Shown one piece after another: positions 13,290 through 24,943 of a stretch of DNA of 64,000 bases (positions are counted from its first letter, which is position 1; each line of letters starts with the position of its first letter). The notes under the pieces were generated by a model that saw only the letters and a program-made list of their open reading frames with translations, ran no database searches and was not told the DNA's origin. This stretch comes from Diospyros lotus (lineage: Eukaryota; Streptophyta; Magnoliopsida; Ericales; Ebenaceae): assembly GCF_014633365.1 (NCBI RefSeq), contig NC_068346.1:14901030-14965029 (forward strand), given 5' to 3'. The translations under genes were made by a program, and so were the position numbers.

Positions 13290-13445
13290 TGATGTTATAA
13301 GAGCTTTAGCTCATGCGGATGTGATGATGATGATATGGGAGCTTCAGCTCTTGATGATGATGATATTATGGATGAGGTGATGATGCATTATGGGAGCTTT
13401 GGCTCTTGATGATGATATGGGAACATTGGTTCATGATATATACCA
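13290..13445 (+). repeat. Tandem GAGCTTTAGCTC / TGATGATGATATG repeat
   Basis: About four imperfect units of a 25-45 bp sequence combining GGGAGCTTYRGCTCT with a TGATGATGATAT run, inside the solo LTR. It produces the short ORF at 13390-13707, which is therefore not a gene. Confidence 0.7.
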
Positions 13446-13987
13446 GCCAGTTCATGGCTATAGTCAGGTTTGTATGCAGAATCTTGGGTGCCAATGTGTA
13501 TCTTATGTGGGCCCTTTGGTTCATTATATGTGTGCATTGATATGTTTACGACCGGTGGGTCGAGTTGTGATTTATGGCATTGCATGGCTTGTATGTGGTG
13601 TTTGGGGAATGCTATTTCCAACCAGATTTTCTTTTGTTTTTCTATATGTGTTGTTGAATCTTGTGACTCACTCTTACTTTACATCATTCCAAGTAAGGAC
13701 AAGGTGATCGTTGAGGATGGGTCCAGCTGAGTCTGATCCTTTATAGGTAGATGGTGTGTACAGAAATCACCTGACCAAAGGATGCTTGGGTGGTTTTGTC
13801 TGTTTTGTGTTCAGGGAAGGCATTGCCATATTTTGTTGATAGTAATGTTTTTGTATCCTATTGGGCAGATGGGCCCGAATATTATGTAAAAGAATTGGGA
13901 ATATGTTATGTCATGTTTCCATTGTGTATTTGTGATAGTAGTTGTGTATGATAATATTGTAGGTGATTTTGGGGTCGTTACATAATG

Positions 13988-14649
13988 GGTTTTAGCTTAA
14001 TGTTTCATTGGGTCTTGGCCCAATGCACATGAATTAGGGTCTCATAGAAGTTCTTCAGTCGATGAGGCTTTGTAGATCCCAGTTATTATGGTAGTTCTCT
14101 TTTAACAGTGGCCCAGATGGGAAATTAAGGAGACAACTAATTTACGTGGAAAACCTCCTCAATGTAAGGAGTAAAAACCACGAAACCGAAGTCCACCCAA
14201 AAAATCCACTAATATCACCAAATTTGGCTTACAAAATCCTCTCAACAATCACAAGATGCAAGAGACAAACCACATAATCAAACTTGTCTCAAATCAATGA
14301 AATAACAAAGGAGTTAGGAAAGATAGACTGAACCATAAGGCAGTACAAAAATGGCTCAATTCTCAAGGATCTTGACCTCCAAATTCAATCTCTACCATTC
14401 AGATCCTAGGACCACAATTCTTGAACTTACCCTCCAAATTTCAGCATAATCAAATCACAAAACAATGTCGCTTGTCTATTTAATCACAGCTACACAGGCA
14501 AAAATAGAAATCCGACCCTAAGGACAAAGTAGTATGAAAACAGGCTCTATTCCCAAGGATAACAGCCTCTATATCAAATCTTTACCGTACAGATCCTAAA
14601 ACCATGAGTTTCAAACGTACCCTCAAAATTTTAACTCAATCAGAGAAAG
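13988..14649. other. Repeat-derived non-coding flank with two diverged units
   Basis: Two related blocks, about 14337-14460 and 14520-14640, share an ordered pattern (AGTA.AAAA..GGCTC.ATTC.CAAGGAT, then ACAGATCCTA, then TTACCCTC.AAATTT). They form a diverged tandem pair. The preceding GTGGAAAACCTCCTCAATG resembles text in plant copia LTRs, but no ends were found. No gene is seen. Confidence 0.4.
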
Positions 14650-16247
14650 GTAAGCAATAACCAAGTCGACTATGAAGCTCTCATTGTTGGTTTAGCCCTA
14701 GCCAAAGAAATAAGGGCCACTAGACTCATCGCAATGAGTGATTCCTAGTTAGTGGCTAATCAAATCAAAGGTGAATTCCAGACAAGAGATCCCCAGCTCA
14801 ACAAGTATCTCAACAAGGTTAGAATTATATCTCAAACCTTTGAAACTTTTCACATCGAGCATGTCCCAAGGGAGCAGAACTCAAGAGAGGACTTGATCTC
14901 GAAACTCACTAGCACCAAGGCTCCAGGAAACAATCGATCGATCATATAGGAGACCTTAGATTCTCCCACAATTGATTTGGAAGTATACGCCGTAGAAGTA
15001 GACCCTAGTTTTTGGGCGATCCCCATCATTTGATTCCTGAAGGAATGAGTCCTACTCAACAACCAGGATGAGGCTAAGAAGCTGAGGCAAATGGTTAGCT
15101 TTTTTACCATGATTGGGGATCAGGTGTACCAACGACGCCTCACCGTGCCACTTCTCAAGTGTGTGGATGGAAGGAAGGCTACTTACGTAATGGCTGAAGT
15201 TCATGAGAGCATCTGTGGAATCCACATCGGAGGTCAGTCCTTAGCCACGAAAATACTGCAAGTCGGGTACTATTGGCTGACCATGCGCAACGAATGCTTG
15301 GAATATGTAAAAAGATGCAAAAAGTGCCAAAAGTATGTGAATGTGAATCAGTCCCCTTCGTAAGAACTCCACAGCCTTGACATATCATGGCCCTTCTACA
15401 AGTGGGGAATCAACCTCCTTGAACCTTTCCCATTGGCCCCAGGCCAGCTCAAGTTCATTGTGGTGGCCATCGATCACTTCACCAAATGGATTGAAACTGA
15501 ACCCCTAGCAACAATTACAGCAAAAAAGGTCAAAAAGTTCATTTGGAAAAATGTTGTTTGCAGATACAGCCTACCTTGTTTAATTATTTTCGACAATGGC
15601 ACCTAGTTTACCAATGCAAAGTTTTGAGAATTTTGCAAGGAGCTCAACATTCATCAGTCCTTCACCTCAGTCGAGTATCTCCAGACAAATGGGCAAACTG
15701 AAGCCGCCAATAAGGTCATCCTCGTCGAGCTCAAGAAGCAACTAAACCAGAAAAATGAGACCTGGGTGGAAGAGCTCCCTATGATTTTGTGGTCATACCA
15801 TACCATAGCACATACATCAACGATGGAGACCCCTTTCAAGCTCACCTATGGGTCGAAAGAAATGATCCTAGTGGAAGTAGGAAAGTCGAGCCCCTGAAGG
15901 CAATACTTCAAAGAAGATTCCAATGGCAATGAACAAAGAATTGATCTAGATCTCTTCCAAGAAGTACGAAAGTTAGCCCACATCAAATAGCAAGCAGCTA
16001 AGCAAAGGGAAGCCTAAAGTACAATTCTGGGGTCAGGCCCCAAAGTTTTCAAGAAGGAGACCTAGTCTTGAGGAAGATAGAAGTCGCAAGACAGCAGCCC
16101 AGATAAGGAAACCTCGGCACCAACTGGGAAGGTCCCTACCTGGTCACTCATAACCTCGACAACAAAGCCTACCACCTCACCAAGCTCTCAAGATAACCCT
16201 TGCCAAGAGCATGGAACACGGCTAGTCTGCGAAAATATTATAGTTAA
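14650..16247 (+). pseudogene. Tat-type Ty3/gypsy pol relic (archaeal-type RNase H and integrase)
   Basis: The frame opens with YEALIVGLALAKEIRA and runs to HVPREQNSREDLISKL (about 14650-14935), the second, archaeal-type RNase H typical of Tat elements. A zinc-binding part follows (HESICGIHIGG, then CKKCQKY, about 15200-15345). The integrase core has FIVVAIDHFTKW (about 15451), IIFDNGT (about 15585) and NGQTEAANKVI (about 15689). The tail PLPRAWNTASLRKYY ends near 16247. In-frame stops occur at about 14747, 14947, 15361, 15604 and 15895, so it is dead. The 5' half and 5' LTR of the element are missing: the recognisable part begins abruptly at 14650. Confidence 0.9.
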
Positions 16248-16384
16248 GTAACAATCTCATGATCCTTGTGAAATTGCTTATGCTTCAAAATTGATTTATG
16301 TTACAGTCCGATTTTCATGTTTCTTGTCAATATTCAACATACCCTTTGATCACACCATTGTCACTTTAGTTCTATTACAAAGTA
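16248..16384 (+). other. Spacer after Tat integrase
   Basis: Non-coding stretch between the integrase end and the tandem repeats. It belongs to the Tat 3' untranslated region; no ORF or signal was seen. Confidence 0.5.
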
Positions 16385-16560
16385 TATTATTCGGTTCCAT
16401 GCCAAGGTTTTCTTATCAATAACAGGTGTTATATTTGGTTCTACATCGAGGTTTTCTTATCAATAACGATGTTATATTCGATTTTACACCGAGGTTTCCT
16501 TATCAATGACATTGTATTATTTAGTTCTACATCGAGATTTTCTTACCTTATCAATAAAAT
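16385..16560 (+). repeat. Tandem ~56-bp repeat in Tat 3' region
   Basis: About three to four copies of a unit with GGTTCTACATCGAGGTTTTC followed by TTATCAATAACR and a GTTATAT run. Copies are imperfect. Tandem repeats between pol and the 3' LTR are usual in this lineage. Confidence 0.7.
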
Positions 16561-16679
16561 CAAGTCAAATTTTGATAGATGTTATATTATCTAGTTGTAC
16601 ATTGGGATTCTCACGACAACGAAATCGGATGTTTAGAAAACTAGTTCTTTTACATTTCCACGCCATGCTCGGGGCCCAA

Positions 16680-17060
16680 ACTGACACAGTTAGTCTGCAC
16701 CCAAGTGCTCAGGTCCATCTCAGTGTTTGGACCTTGGGTCTACCCCAACCTTACCAAAGTCGTACCCGGCCTCAACCAAGCACGGTTAGTCCGCACCCAA
16801 GCACCCGAGTCCATCTCGACATACGGACCTTGGGTGTACCCTGACTTTACCAAAGTCGTGCCCTGCTTTAACCAGGCATGGTCAATCTGCACCCAAGCAC
16901 CCGAGTCCATGTGCAAACCTCGGGTCTACCCCGACCTTATTAAAGTCATGCCCTGCCTTAGCCAGGTGCACCCAAGCGCTCGGGTCCATCTTAGCATGCA
17001 GACCTCGGGTTTACCCCGACCTTACCACAATCGTGCCCTACCATGCTAAGCTCGGTCAAT
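16680..17060 (+). repeat. Tandem ~95-115 bp minisatellite in Tat 3' region
   Basis: About four units, each containing GCACCCAAGYRCYCGRGTCC, then GACCTYGGGTYTACCCYGAC, then an AAAGTCGTGCCC core. They give the proline-rich overlapping ORFs at 16506-17049, which are repeat translations, not genes. The array is cut by the solo LTR insertion at 17141. Confidence 0.8.
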
Positions 17061-17140
17061 CCATACCAAAGCGCCTAGGTCAATCCCGTCATGTGGACCT
17101 GTCTCGATCAACCCAGACCATCTACCCAAGAATAGCCAGA

Positions 17141-19589
17141 TGTAACACCCCGCCCTGTACAAGCGTGTCACTATAAGGAAATTCCTGGGGTTTTTTTTTT
17201 TTTTTTTCCTCCAAGTCTGTTACTCGCGGCGCTTGTGAGCACAATCTTCACATGCAGATGAAACACTCGTCGCAAAACTACAGCCGGCACCCGCGGTGAT
17301 CTCAAGAACAATTTCCACATGCAGATATAGATCCCGAGAGTTCCAGTCTTACTCGTTTAGTTAACATTAGCATAATCACAACTGAACGAAACATTTCAAA
17401 TACAGCGAAATACTTAACTATCAAAATAACGTGGCCTACCATGTGTTACACAAGATGTTCCCTACCAACATACATACAACATCGTTACTAAATGTTTACA
17501 ACACCGACGTACGATTGCTCATACATATAGCAAAATAAGTTCCTATGCTATCAAATGATACAATGACTATCACATAAACACCATTGGCTCTCCGGCCTCG
17601 TCCTTGACCTCGCAGCTGTCCCTAACTGGAACGTCGAATGTTCCAGGGGCATAACCCAGGTTAGATGATGAAACATCTAAGTGAAGGCATGAAACAGTTT
17701 ATATAATGCGTGAAAGACACATGAGCATGGCATACTAAACGACAACATGCAAGACACGTCAAACTTGAGAAATTTCCCTGACATACTTAATCCCCGTGTG
17801 CCATACCGTGTCACTCGGTTACCAGTCCCGGATGCCCTACCGTGTCACCCGATCACCAGTACCGGCCCCGGGTGCCCTACCGTGTCACCCGATTGCCAGG
17901 ATTAACAGTGTCCCATTTTCAAGAAGACCCCGTCCCACCCCATATGAACCCAACGATGTAATGAAACTAGACCCCAAATGATATGAAAAATTAACATGCC
18001 ATGCACTTAACATTTTAAAGTAAATCAGTTAATGCAATGTAGTGAATGTCGACATAACAATCACAAGCAAAAATCTTGTAATATAAGCTAAGTCTAGGAG
18101 GGTATAATTGCTCACTAGAACTCACCAAATGCACTTAAAAACACTTTCAAGACAAGGTAAAGCTAGAATCAAACCACTCACCTCAATTCGGAAAAGTTTG
18201 GATTTTGCCTCAAAAAACGTGCCGCACCTTGAAAATCGCGTAATCCTTCTTCCAACGACCCAATTGACTCCTATTTCACCATTTAAGACCTTTGGAATCA
18301 ATGTTTCTATTTTTCCACAATTTTTTCTATTTTTATTTATTTTTCAAACATCTATACCTTCGGAAACTCATTAAAAATACCAAACATCAATTTTTACAAA
18401 ATATTCTTCCATGATAATTCTTAAAATATTTCCACCTAAATTCTGAAATTAAAAACACACAAAAACCCTACCTCACGCGCCACCCAGAGGTCCTGCGAGT
18501 AGGAGCCACGTGCTGCCGTCTGGTTGTCTTCTCCGGTCGTCTTCCCCGATTCCAGCGACGTCCAATGCCCTAATTTCTTATAGGGGCTTGTAGAGCTCTT
18601 CAAGGGGACCCCAATGGAACCTTCAATCGTCGGAAAAAGTGGCCGGAAGTGGGTTTAAAACCCAGTTGCAGGTCGCGACGGCGGCGGTTCGACTTTTTGG
18701 CCAAGCTTCCAAAACCCCTCCAAATCTATACCAAACGCTCCCAAATTTTCCAGACTCAATCCTTAGAACACTAAGAACAAAAGCCCCTTATCCTTGCGCC
18801 TCGATTCAAGCCCAAACGCCTTGAATTTCTCTCGATTCTTTTTGAAACCCTCGGCCTTGGTTGGCTATTTATACCCGTTTTTGACGCCAAAACCCACCAA
18901 ATCTCGTTTGATCTTATCTCCTTATCCCCAAATCTAGCTTCTAAATCGATCAAATAGCCCTAAATCATGAGATTTGGACCTTATAAATTTCGTCCGAGTC
19001 GGCGGTCACTTCCGCCATTAAATCTGATCGCATCAAGGCCATTTCTGGCCAATGGCAAGCCTTAGCAGCTTCATCATCACCTGAGGCTACCCTAGCACCC
19101 TCCAGGCGACCTTCCCGACGCCTCTAGAGGCGGCAGCCGGCGGCCATGTGCGGTGGTCACGTTCCCACTATGCAAGTTTTACAAAATTGCATTTTCACCC
19201 CCCTATTTTCTTCATTTGACATTCCGGCCCTTTCCTTTGAGTCCCTGATCTTTCTAAATATACCACAACTACCCTCAAGTTCTATATTTTACATTTCCTT
19301 TTGGAATTTCTGAAAAATTCGTCGATTCGACCTCCTATTGATATTTTGCAAAATCTGCACTTTTGCCCGAACTCTCCTAATTGTGTGCTTTTGATTTCAA
19401 CCTTTCAAGATCTCTTGGTTTTTAGCAAATATCGCTAATTGTGCCATTTCTCCTCAATTGGCTCATCTTAACCTAGTCATTCATCTTTCGTTTAAGTTTG
19501 AATATTGCACTTAGGCCCGAAACTTTGCTAAATATCATTTTGACCCATATCTTCAAAAATTCTCCTATTATTTAATACCGGGTATTACA
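17141..19589 (-). mobile_element. Solo LTR (2449 bp) nested in the Tat element
   Basis: Starts TGTAACACCC at 17141 and ends GGTATTACA at 19589 (+ strand), flanked by a perfect 5-bp target duplication CCAGA (17136-17140 and 19590-19594). No internal region remains. Minus orientation is inferred from the start TGTAATACCCGGTATT and the end GGGCGGGGTGTTACA, common in plant gypsy LTRs. Small ORFs inside have no recognisable product. Confidence 0.9.
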
Positions 19590-19594
19590 CCAGA

Positions 19595-19923
19595 GGTATG
19601 TCCAAAGCATACCATGTTCCAAAACATCAGAGGGATGTCCTACCCAACCTAGAGCATGCCCAAAACCAGCCTAATGCTTGTGAAGAAAGCAAAAGAAAAA
19701 AACAGAGTATTGAAAAAAACCAATAGTCCGCATCCAACAGACAAAAGGCATGCAATGCATAAGGAGACAAAAAACATTTCTTTCATTACATCAAAATACG
19801 AATTACAAGTTTGAATTACAAAGAAAGAAAATAAAAACCTATACTATTACAAAAAATGAAGAAGCTATGAAGGAGGGGGTCCAACAACAGGTTCGACAGC
19901 AACGGGCGATCCTGAGGTCAAAT
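19595..19923 (+). other. Tat element non-coding segment
   Basis: Continuation of the Tat 3' region after the nested solo LTR. AT-rich, with a short ORF (19750-19944) that matches nothing known to me. Confidence 0.5.
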
Positions 19924-21920
19924 TCACGACCACGGACTCCCTGATTTGAAAGGCCTCTTCCCGAGCTCAGCCAACCTCAACTTTGCCAAGGCCTCGGCTT
20001 GACCAGCCTGATCCTCAGAAGGATACACAAGCTGATCGTCCTTAACCTCTTTAAAGGGCCCCAATGAATAGAAGTCAACACTAGGAAAGATCGTCCGACC
20101 ATGGAAGATTGTTGTCTCATAGCTTGCCATGTACTGGTCGGGCGACTCATCCACCAGGCTCTCGACCTCAGCCCAAGCCTTGTTAGTTGCTTCCTTCATC
20201 TTGGTAGCCTCAAGTTTGGCTGGGTCTACCTCAACACAAACGGAAGACAACTAACCTCGGAAGGCCTCGATCTTGGCCTTGAGCTCCGCCTCCTTCCCCC
20301 GGCTTCAGGCTGTAGCTATTTCGGATTCTTTCTTCAGCCTATCCTGCTCCCCCTTCACAGCATCTAGCTAACCTTGTAACTTGTCAGCAAGTTGGTCAAT
20401 ACTAGCCGTGACTTCTTGGGCCTCCTTGACCTTTGCCTCGTGATCAGTCGTTCGCTGGTCCACCTTTCTCTCCAGCTCTTCCATTTGAGAGTAATGGAGT
20501 CTAGACAACTGGTTCAACGTCTCCATCTCCATTTATCGGGTCGCCGCCACAAGACTGAGAGCTTATCGCTCAACGTGGTATAACATTTCAGGCAGTCCAA
20601 GGGAGGCCAACCTCTTCTGATCTTCCATCGTGATCAGCTGCTCATCGATAAAATGACCGACCCAGAACTCAGGGTCATTAGGACTGACCGATCTCACTTC
20701 TATCCCGATCCGACTTGGGGTCCTAGAAGCAAAATAGCTCGACTTTGCCTCTTCCAACCTTTGTCTTTTCCGATGAAGCACCAGCTTTTCAACCACGGTT
20801 GGCTCCTCAGCACGACTATAAGCAGAAGACAAGGCAGCTTAGCTCGGAGCAGGAGCTTTATCCGAGCAAGGCTTCGAAGGCTTTGTGGGCTTTGAGAGGA
20901 CTGGGGCTTTTTCGACAGCTCAGAGCTCGCCGAGATCGCCTTCTTCTTCTCGTAATGGGCCTTCACCTCTTCCTTGGTGAGCTTTGGTGCCATCTCGCCT
21001 GAAATGAAGAAAATAAACATCAGTAAGGAAGAAAAATCAAAAAATTGAGCTAGGGAAAACAAATTAGAACCCTATGCATATACACCATTACACCCTCATT
21101 GTCCCTACTCTATTACACTAAGGCCTGTGAGGATAGCACCACTGGGTTTGATGCAAGCACATCTACTATTGCTTGATCCTCCACTCCCAGGCTACTATAC
21201 TCAATCGGCCTAAATGAGCATAACTCTTTGCTCCAATACCGGTACCTCGCTTCTCCCTTGTCATCCAAAAAGAAAGCCAGCTTAGACTCTGTGGAGGACA
21301 CCTTGAAGAAACCGACCTTGAAGTTCTTGTACGAACTGTTGAAGGCTTGCAATAGCTTCCTCTTTAGATTTCCACTAAGCGATACCCAACTACCTTTGCC
21401 AACCCCCTTCGGCTGAAAAAAGTAGAAGAACACCCTAACATTGGCGTGTTAACCGAGGAAATGACATAACACTTCGATCGCTAGAACGAACGCCCAATTG
21501 TTCTGATGGAGTTGGGTTAGGGCCACATTCAGCATCGCCAAAATTGAGCTCTAAAATTCGATGAATGGAAGATGCAGATGAAGCCACAAGAAGAATGTCT
21601 CATACATGAAGATCGATCTAGCATCTGCTTCCAAGTCTACCTCCATGTAAACTCATTCTTCTCCCTCACACGGCTGGCATTTGAATAGACTTTCCTTCTC
21701 CTTGGCAGATAAGAAAATCCGTGTCCTTAGCATGGCGACATCATTTACAAAATCATACACTAAGGCGACCCTGGCTACATCCTTACTCACCCAATCGTAT
21801 TTTTCGTCGGCACCAGAACTTACTGCAAGGGTTTTTCCAGCCATGGGAAAAACACCTACACTGTAACGGCTCGTCTTCCGGAGCTCCTGCTAGCATAGGA
21901 GATCCGTGAGAAGGTCGTCA
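19924..21920 (-). pseudogene. Reverse-strand ORF of the Tat element, gypsy-type transposon protein (copy 1)
   Basis: Several minus-strand frames together give one decayed protein. The segment at 21888-21113 includes KYDWVSKDVARVALVYDF, FFLWLHLHLPF, VFFYFFQPKGVGKGSWVSL and SYKNFKVGFFKV. 20832-20563 and 20250-19924 give charged, glutamate-rich, coiled-coil-like sequence ending KSGSPWS before a stop. The upper part resembles the plant family named putative gypsy type transposon (Pfam PF04195). Family knowledge: some Tat elements carry an extra ORF antisense to pol before the 3' LTR, which fits this place and strand. Frameshifts near 21440-21640 and 20840 break it. It is interrupted on its 5' side by an LTR-like block. 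Confidence 0.72.
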
Positions 21921-24010
21921 TGTAGTGGCACAAAAACAGACCTAGATAAAACATCCACTCTGCAAGCACAAATGAAGCATGGAACAATGGAAGCAAAATC
22001 ACAAACCACATGCATGCATACATAGCCAACCACTACCACCATGGTTACATGGTTTATATACACAAAGTCCATACAAGTACAACACAAAAGGGAAACAAAA
22101 CAAACCCCCGACACTCTCAGAGAATCTAGACACCACGTGACTCAATTGGCTAGGACCATCCTGTACACTGCACTACTCAGCCAGCTTACGCGCCGCTACT
22201 CTCGCCCACAACCTTGGCTTTTCCTTTGCCTGGAATGATGATAAAATAAGAGTGAGTCACAAGACTTAGCAAGTATAATAAGAAAAAGGTTATTAATGCT
22301 TTAGGAGAATAACCCAGTACAAACCTTACAAAAAATGCCTAAGACATATACATCCACAGTATGAACCACAAGACAAAGAAAATAACTGCATAAACAAACA
22401 TGCACGTAATGGTCCTTGGGGCCCACACAGAAGACACCAGCACCCAAGTCCCTAGCAAACCTATCGCTGCCATGTATTGGCAAACGTAAATACTCTGTGC
22501 TTCAACGCTAAATCCCAAGCTTCCTCAGGTCGACCTTCCCACACGTGAGTCATGTGCACAGAACCTTATATCAAATCAAGTCTTCCCCCAAGCCCTTCCT
22601 AAGCTAATCTAAAAAAAACGAGCTAAAGCTCCCCCGAGTCGGTACTCCCGTCACCCGGCTCGGCATGGTCCTCCCGTCCTATGTAAAAGTATTAATAGCA
22701 ATAATGGAAACCTCATGCAATGGAACCATGCAATGCATCACATAAAGATGCATGGCGTTGTAAACATAAACGTGATACAAGGCCCTCATAAGTCAGGCAT
22801 CAGACCATGCTTCGCCACATAGTAATACACATTCAATGCAGTGTCGTGCACCTAGTCATTCTAAAATGCACGTCTCCAAGCATTCATGGAATATGGTCCC
22901 CATTGATGTACCTCCTAGATCCTGACACATACCGTCAACATGAGATTGTAATTAAATAAATATTAAATACACATACTAGAAACCCAAGACCCACGACCCT
23001 TACATATCCACCCATCTGGAACCTAACCCAACTAGGTACGACATCATTCCCAAGAAAACGAGGCGATACAAAGCCCCGTGATGATTAGAATTGAATATCG
23101 CAAAGGGTTCTTTATTTACTTAAACCATCGCCAACAACTCACAAGTTTAATATTTGGAACTGAATCGAGGTAATGGAGAAAATAAAATACACCAAACGAT
23201 CAGGAATCGTGTAAGAATTGAAGAGCATGTAGAGAGGGTTAAGAACTTGCCTGAAAATTGTCAATTCCGATCTTCCCCCACTCCCATTGCAAAGTAATAT
23301 TTTTATAGAAAATAATGAAATGACAACCCAAAATAATTAAATCTAACCATGTGAAACTCAGAATTTAAACATACAGAATTCCCAATAATTTATCCCACTT
23401 ACCTGGCCACTTACACACCAATTAAACCAAATTTTCCACCAATCTTTTCCCAATTTTCTTGTTGTTGCCCGAGCCTCCCTCTTCCCAAATTTTCTTCTTC
23501 ATTTGCCTTTGGAATGGCCAATTTTGGTCTTAAAATTAAGCAAAATGGAAGTTGCTTGGTAGCCAAGGCAAAGGAGTGCCCTAGCGTACGCCACGTGGCG
23601 CTACCAGCAACTGTCGTGCAGCCCCTCGAAACGATATCGTTTTAGGGCTCCTAATTTCTCCTCTCCCGCACACATTTCCCTTCACTCAAACTCGCGATCG
23701 CCTCCCTCGTAAACATGAGCGAGACCGCCCGCGCTACACCCACCTGCATTTAATATACGCTTCCAGTTAAATATTTTAAGGAAACTTCACGACACTTTCT
23801 AGAAATTACACCTCAGCCCCCAAAGTTTCCAAAACCAACATTCATGCCCCATTGAATAATTACACTTATACCCTGATTTTACCGAAAACTTACCATTCCC
23901 TTAAAATAATATATATTAATATTTTCCCTTAGATCCACAATTATTTAGTAATCACCCCAAATACAGGAACTAATGATTATTATTTATCTTCAAAATTTCG
24001 AGACGCTACA
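21921..24010 (-). repeat. LTR-like block inside the antisense ORF region (copy 1)
   Basis: Begins TGTAGTGGCAC at 21921 and ends GAGACGCTACA at 24010, a TGTAG/CTACA inverted pair. Internally it carries the same landmarks as the long gypsy LTRs here: GGTCCTTGGGGCCCACA (about 22412) and GAGTGAGTCACAAGACTTAGC (about 22251). On the minus strand it would start TGTAGCGTCTCGAAATTTT. No matching target duplication was found: CGTCA on the left, TGCAT on the right. Either the boundaries are slightly off or the insertion later recombined. A second, altered copy is at 26436-28334. Confidence 0.55.
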
Positions 24011-24571
24011 TGCATTGTCCTCCGAGCAACCAAGGAAAATAAAGTAATCAGAACTAAGCACCCGACATAAGTTTTGAAATCACACCCTAACTTGCCCTAA
24101 CAAAACTAGCCGACGAGACCCGCCACCAGACCAGATGACGGGCCCATTGTCGGTGAAACACTCTCCCCCAAACTCTCACCAAAACTCCTATTGATGAAAA
24201 TAGCAAAGCAAAAGGGATTAAAGTTTAAGAAATTACCTTGGGAATAGAGGAATTGAAGGAACTAAATGGAAGAAAAAGCTTCAACCATCGCCGAAAAAAT
24301 GACCTCGATCGGAGTCGCGAAGCAAAGAAAACACAAAGGATTCGTGGAGATGCAAGAGTTTGAAAATGAAAGCAAATGCAAAAAGTGGGACGTGAAGCTG
24401 TAAGTGACCCTTATATAAGTACCGAGCGACACATCCAACGACCGGAGTCCATTCATCGCAAAACGACCGATAAGATTGCTCCACCTGTCACGCACTAAAG
24501 ATGGAAGTACACCTCTCCACCTATACCACGCCACCTTATAGGCCTGACACTTCAAATTTTGGGGGCGTGCA
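24011..24571 (-). other. 5' side of the Tat antisense unit with promoter-like TATA
   Basis: On the minus strand a TATA-type sequence (CTTATATAAGGG, 24409-24419) lies upstream of an ATG opening MVEAFSSI at about 24285-24262, followed by a stop. It may be the transcription start of the antisense ORF. The + strand ends with a PPT-like TTTTGGGGGCGTGCA, identical to the one before the Tat LTR at 28896, but here followed by TTGTTGGG instead of the LTR. Confidence 0.4.
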
Positions 24572-24572
24572 T

Positions 24573-24943
24573 TGTTGGGTTTCTTAGATCCAAATGTAGC
24601 GGAAATTTAAAATTATTTGGATCAACCAAACTCTTTGGCAAATCTTGAAACCCAAAATAAACGAATCTAGTTTACAAATATATAATCACTTCAAGAATAT
24701 AAACATATAACAAAAAATCAAACCTTTTGATTGTCCGATGAAGAATGGATGAATCTTTGTGCCATGAGGTGTTATGCACCCTCTATAAGTGATCCACACC
24801 AAAGAGATGCTTCAATCGATGTCTATGAGTACACCCCTTTGATCTCCTTGCATCAAGCATGTAAGATCTAATCCAACACTTAGAGATATGATTGGTTTTT
24901 CTCAAAAACCAACTTTCTCTCTCTCGAAAGCCAAAATGGGTTA
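24573..24943 (+). repeat. Copia-LTR-like fragment between duplicated blocks
   Basis: Begins TGTTGGGTTTCTTAGATCC right after the PPT-like sequence, a typical start for a plant copia LTR, and stops at the duplication joint at 24944. No CCAACA end, PBS or target duplication is present, so it is a fragment at best. Confidence 0.45.

Larger units (their letters stand above)
2656..13982 (+). mobile_element. Solo LTR of a gypsy-type element, split by a nested element
   Basis: Starts TGTAATGACC at 2656 and ends GGTCGTTACA at 13982, with the 5-bp target duplication TAATG on both sides (2651-2655 and 13983-13987). The interval 2845-11761 is a later insertion, so the LTR itself is 2656-2844 plus 11762-13982, about 2.4 kb. 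No PBS, PPT or internal region remains, so the element has recombined to a solo LTR. Orientation is + because its end carries the same near-terminal motif (CTCACTC...CATCATTCC) as the other LTRs in sense. Short ORFs inside, for example 12180-12502 and 13390-13730, are not genes. Confidence 0.88.
20441..24571. repeat. Left copy of a ~4-kb direct duplication
   Basis: Starts TGATCAGTCGTTC and ends GGGGGCGTGCAT. The same ordered sequence returns at 24944-28895, separated by 373 bp. Close similarity covers the antisense ORF, the LTR-like block and the upstream segment. The copies differ where the right one lacks about 130 bp (22475-22600 equivalent) and has an unrelated block in place of 23073-23890. 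Confidence 0.9.

Noticed and set aside
21862..21870. Alternative LTR start TGTAACGGCTCG
   Set aside because: It lies inside the continuous antisense coding frame seen in copy 2 (26411-26067), so the boundary at 21921 fits better; neither gives a target duplication.
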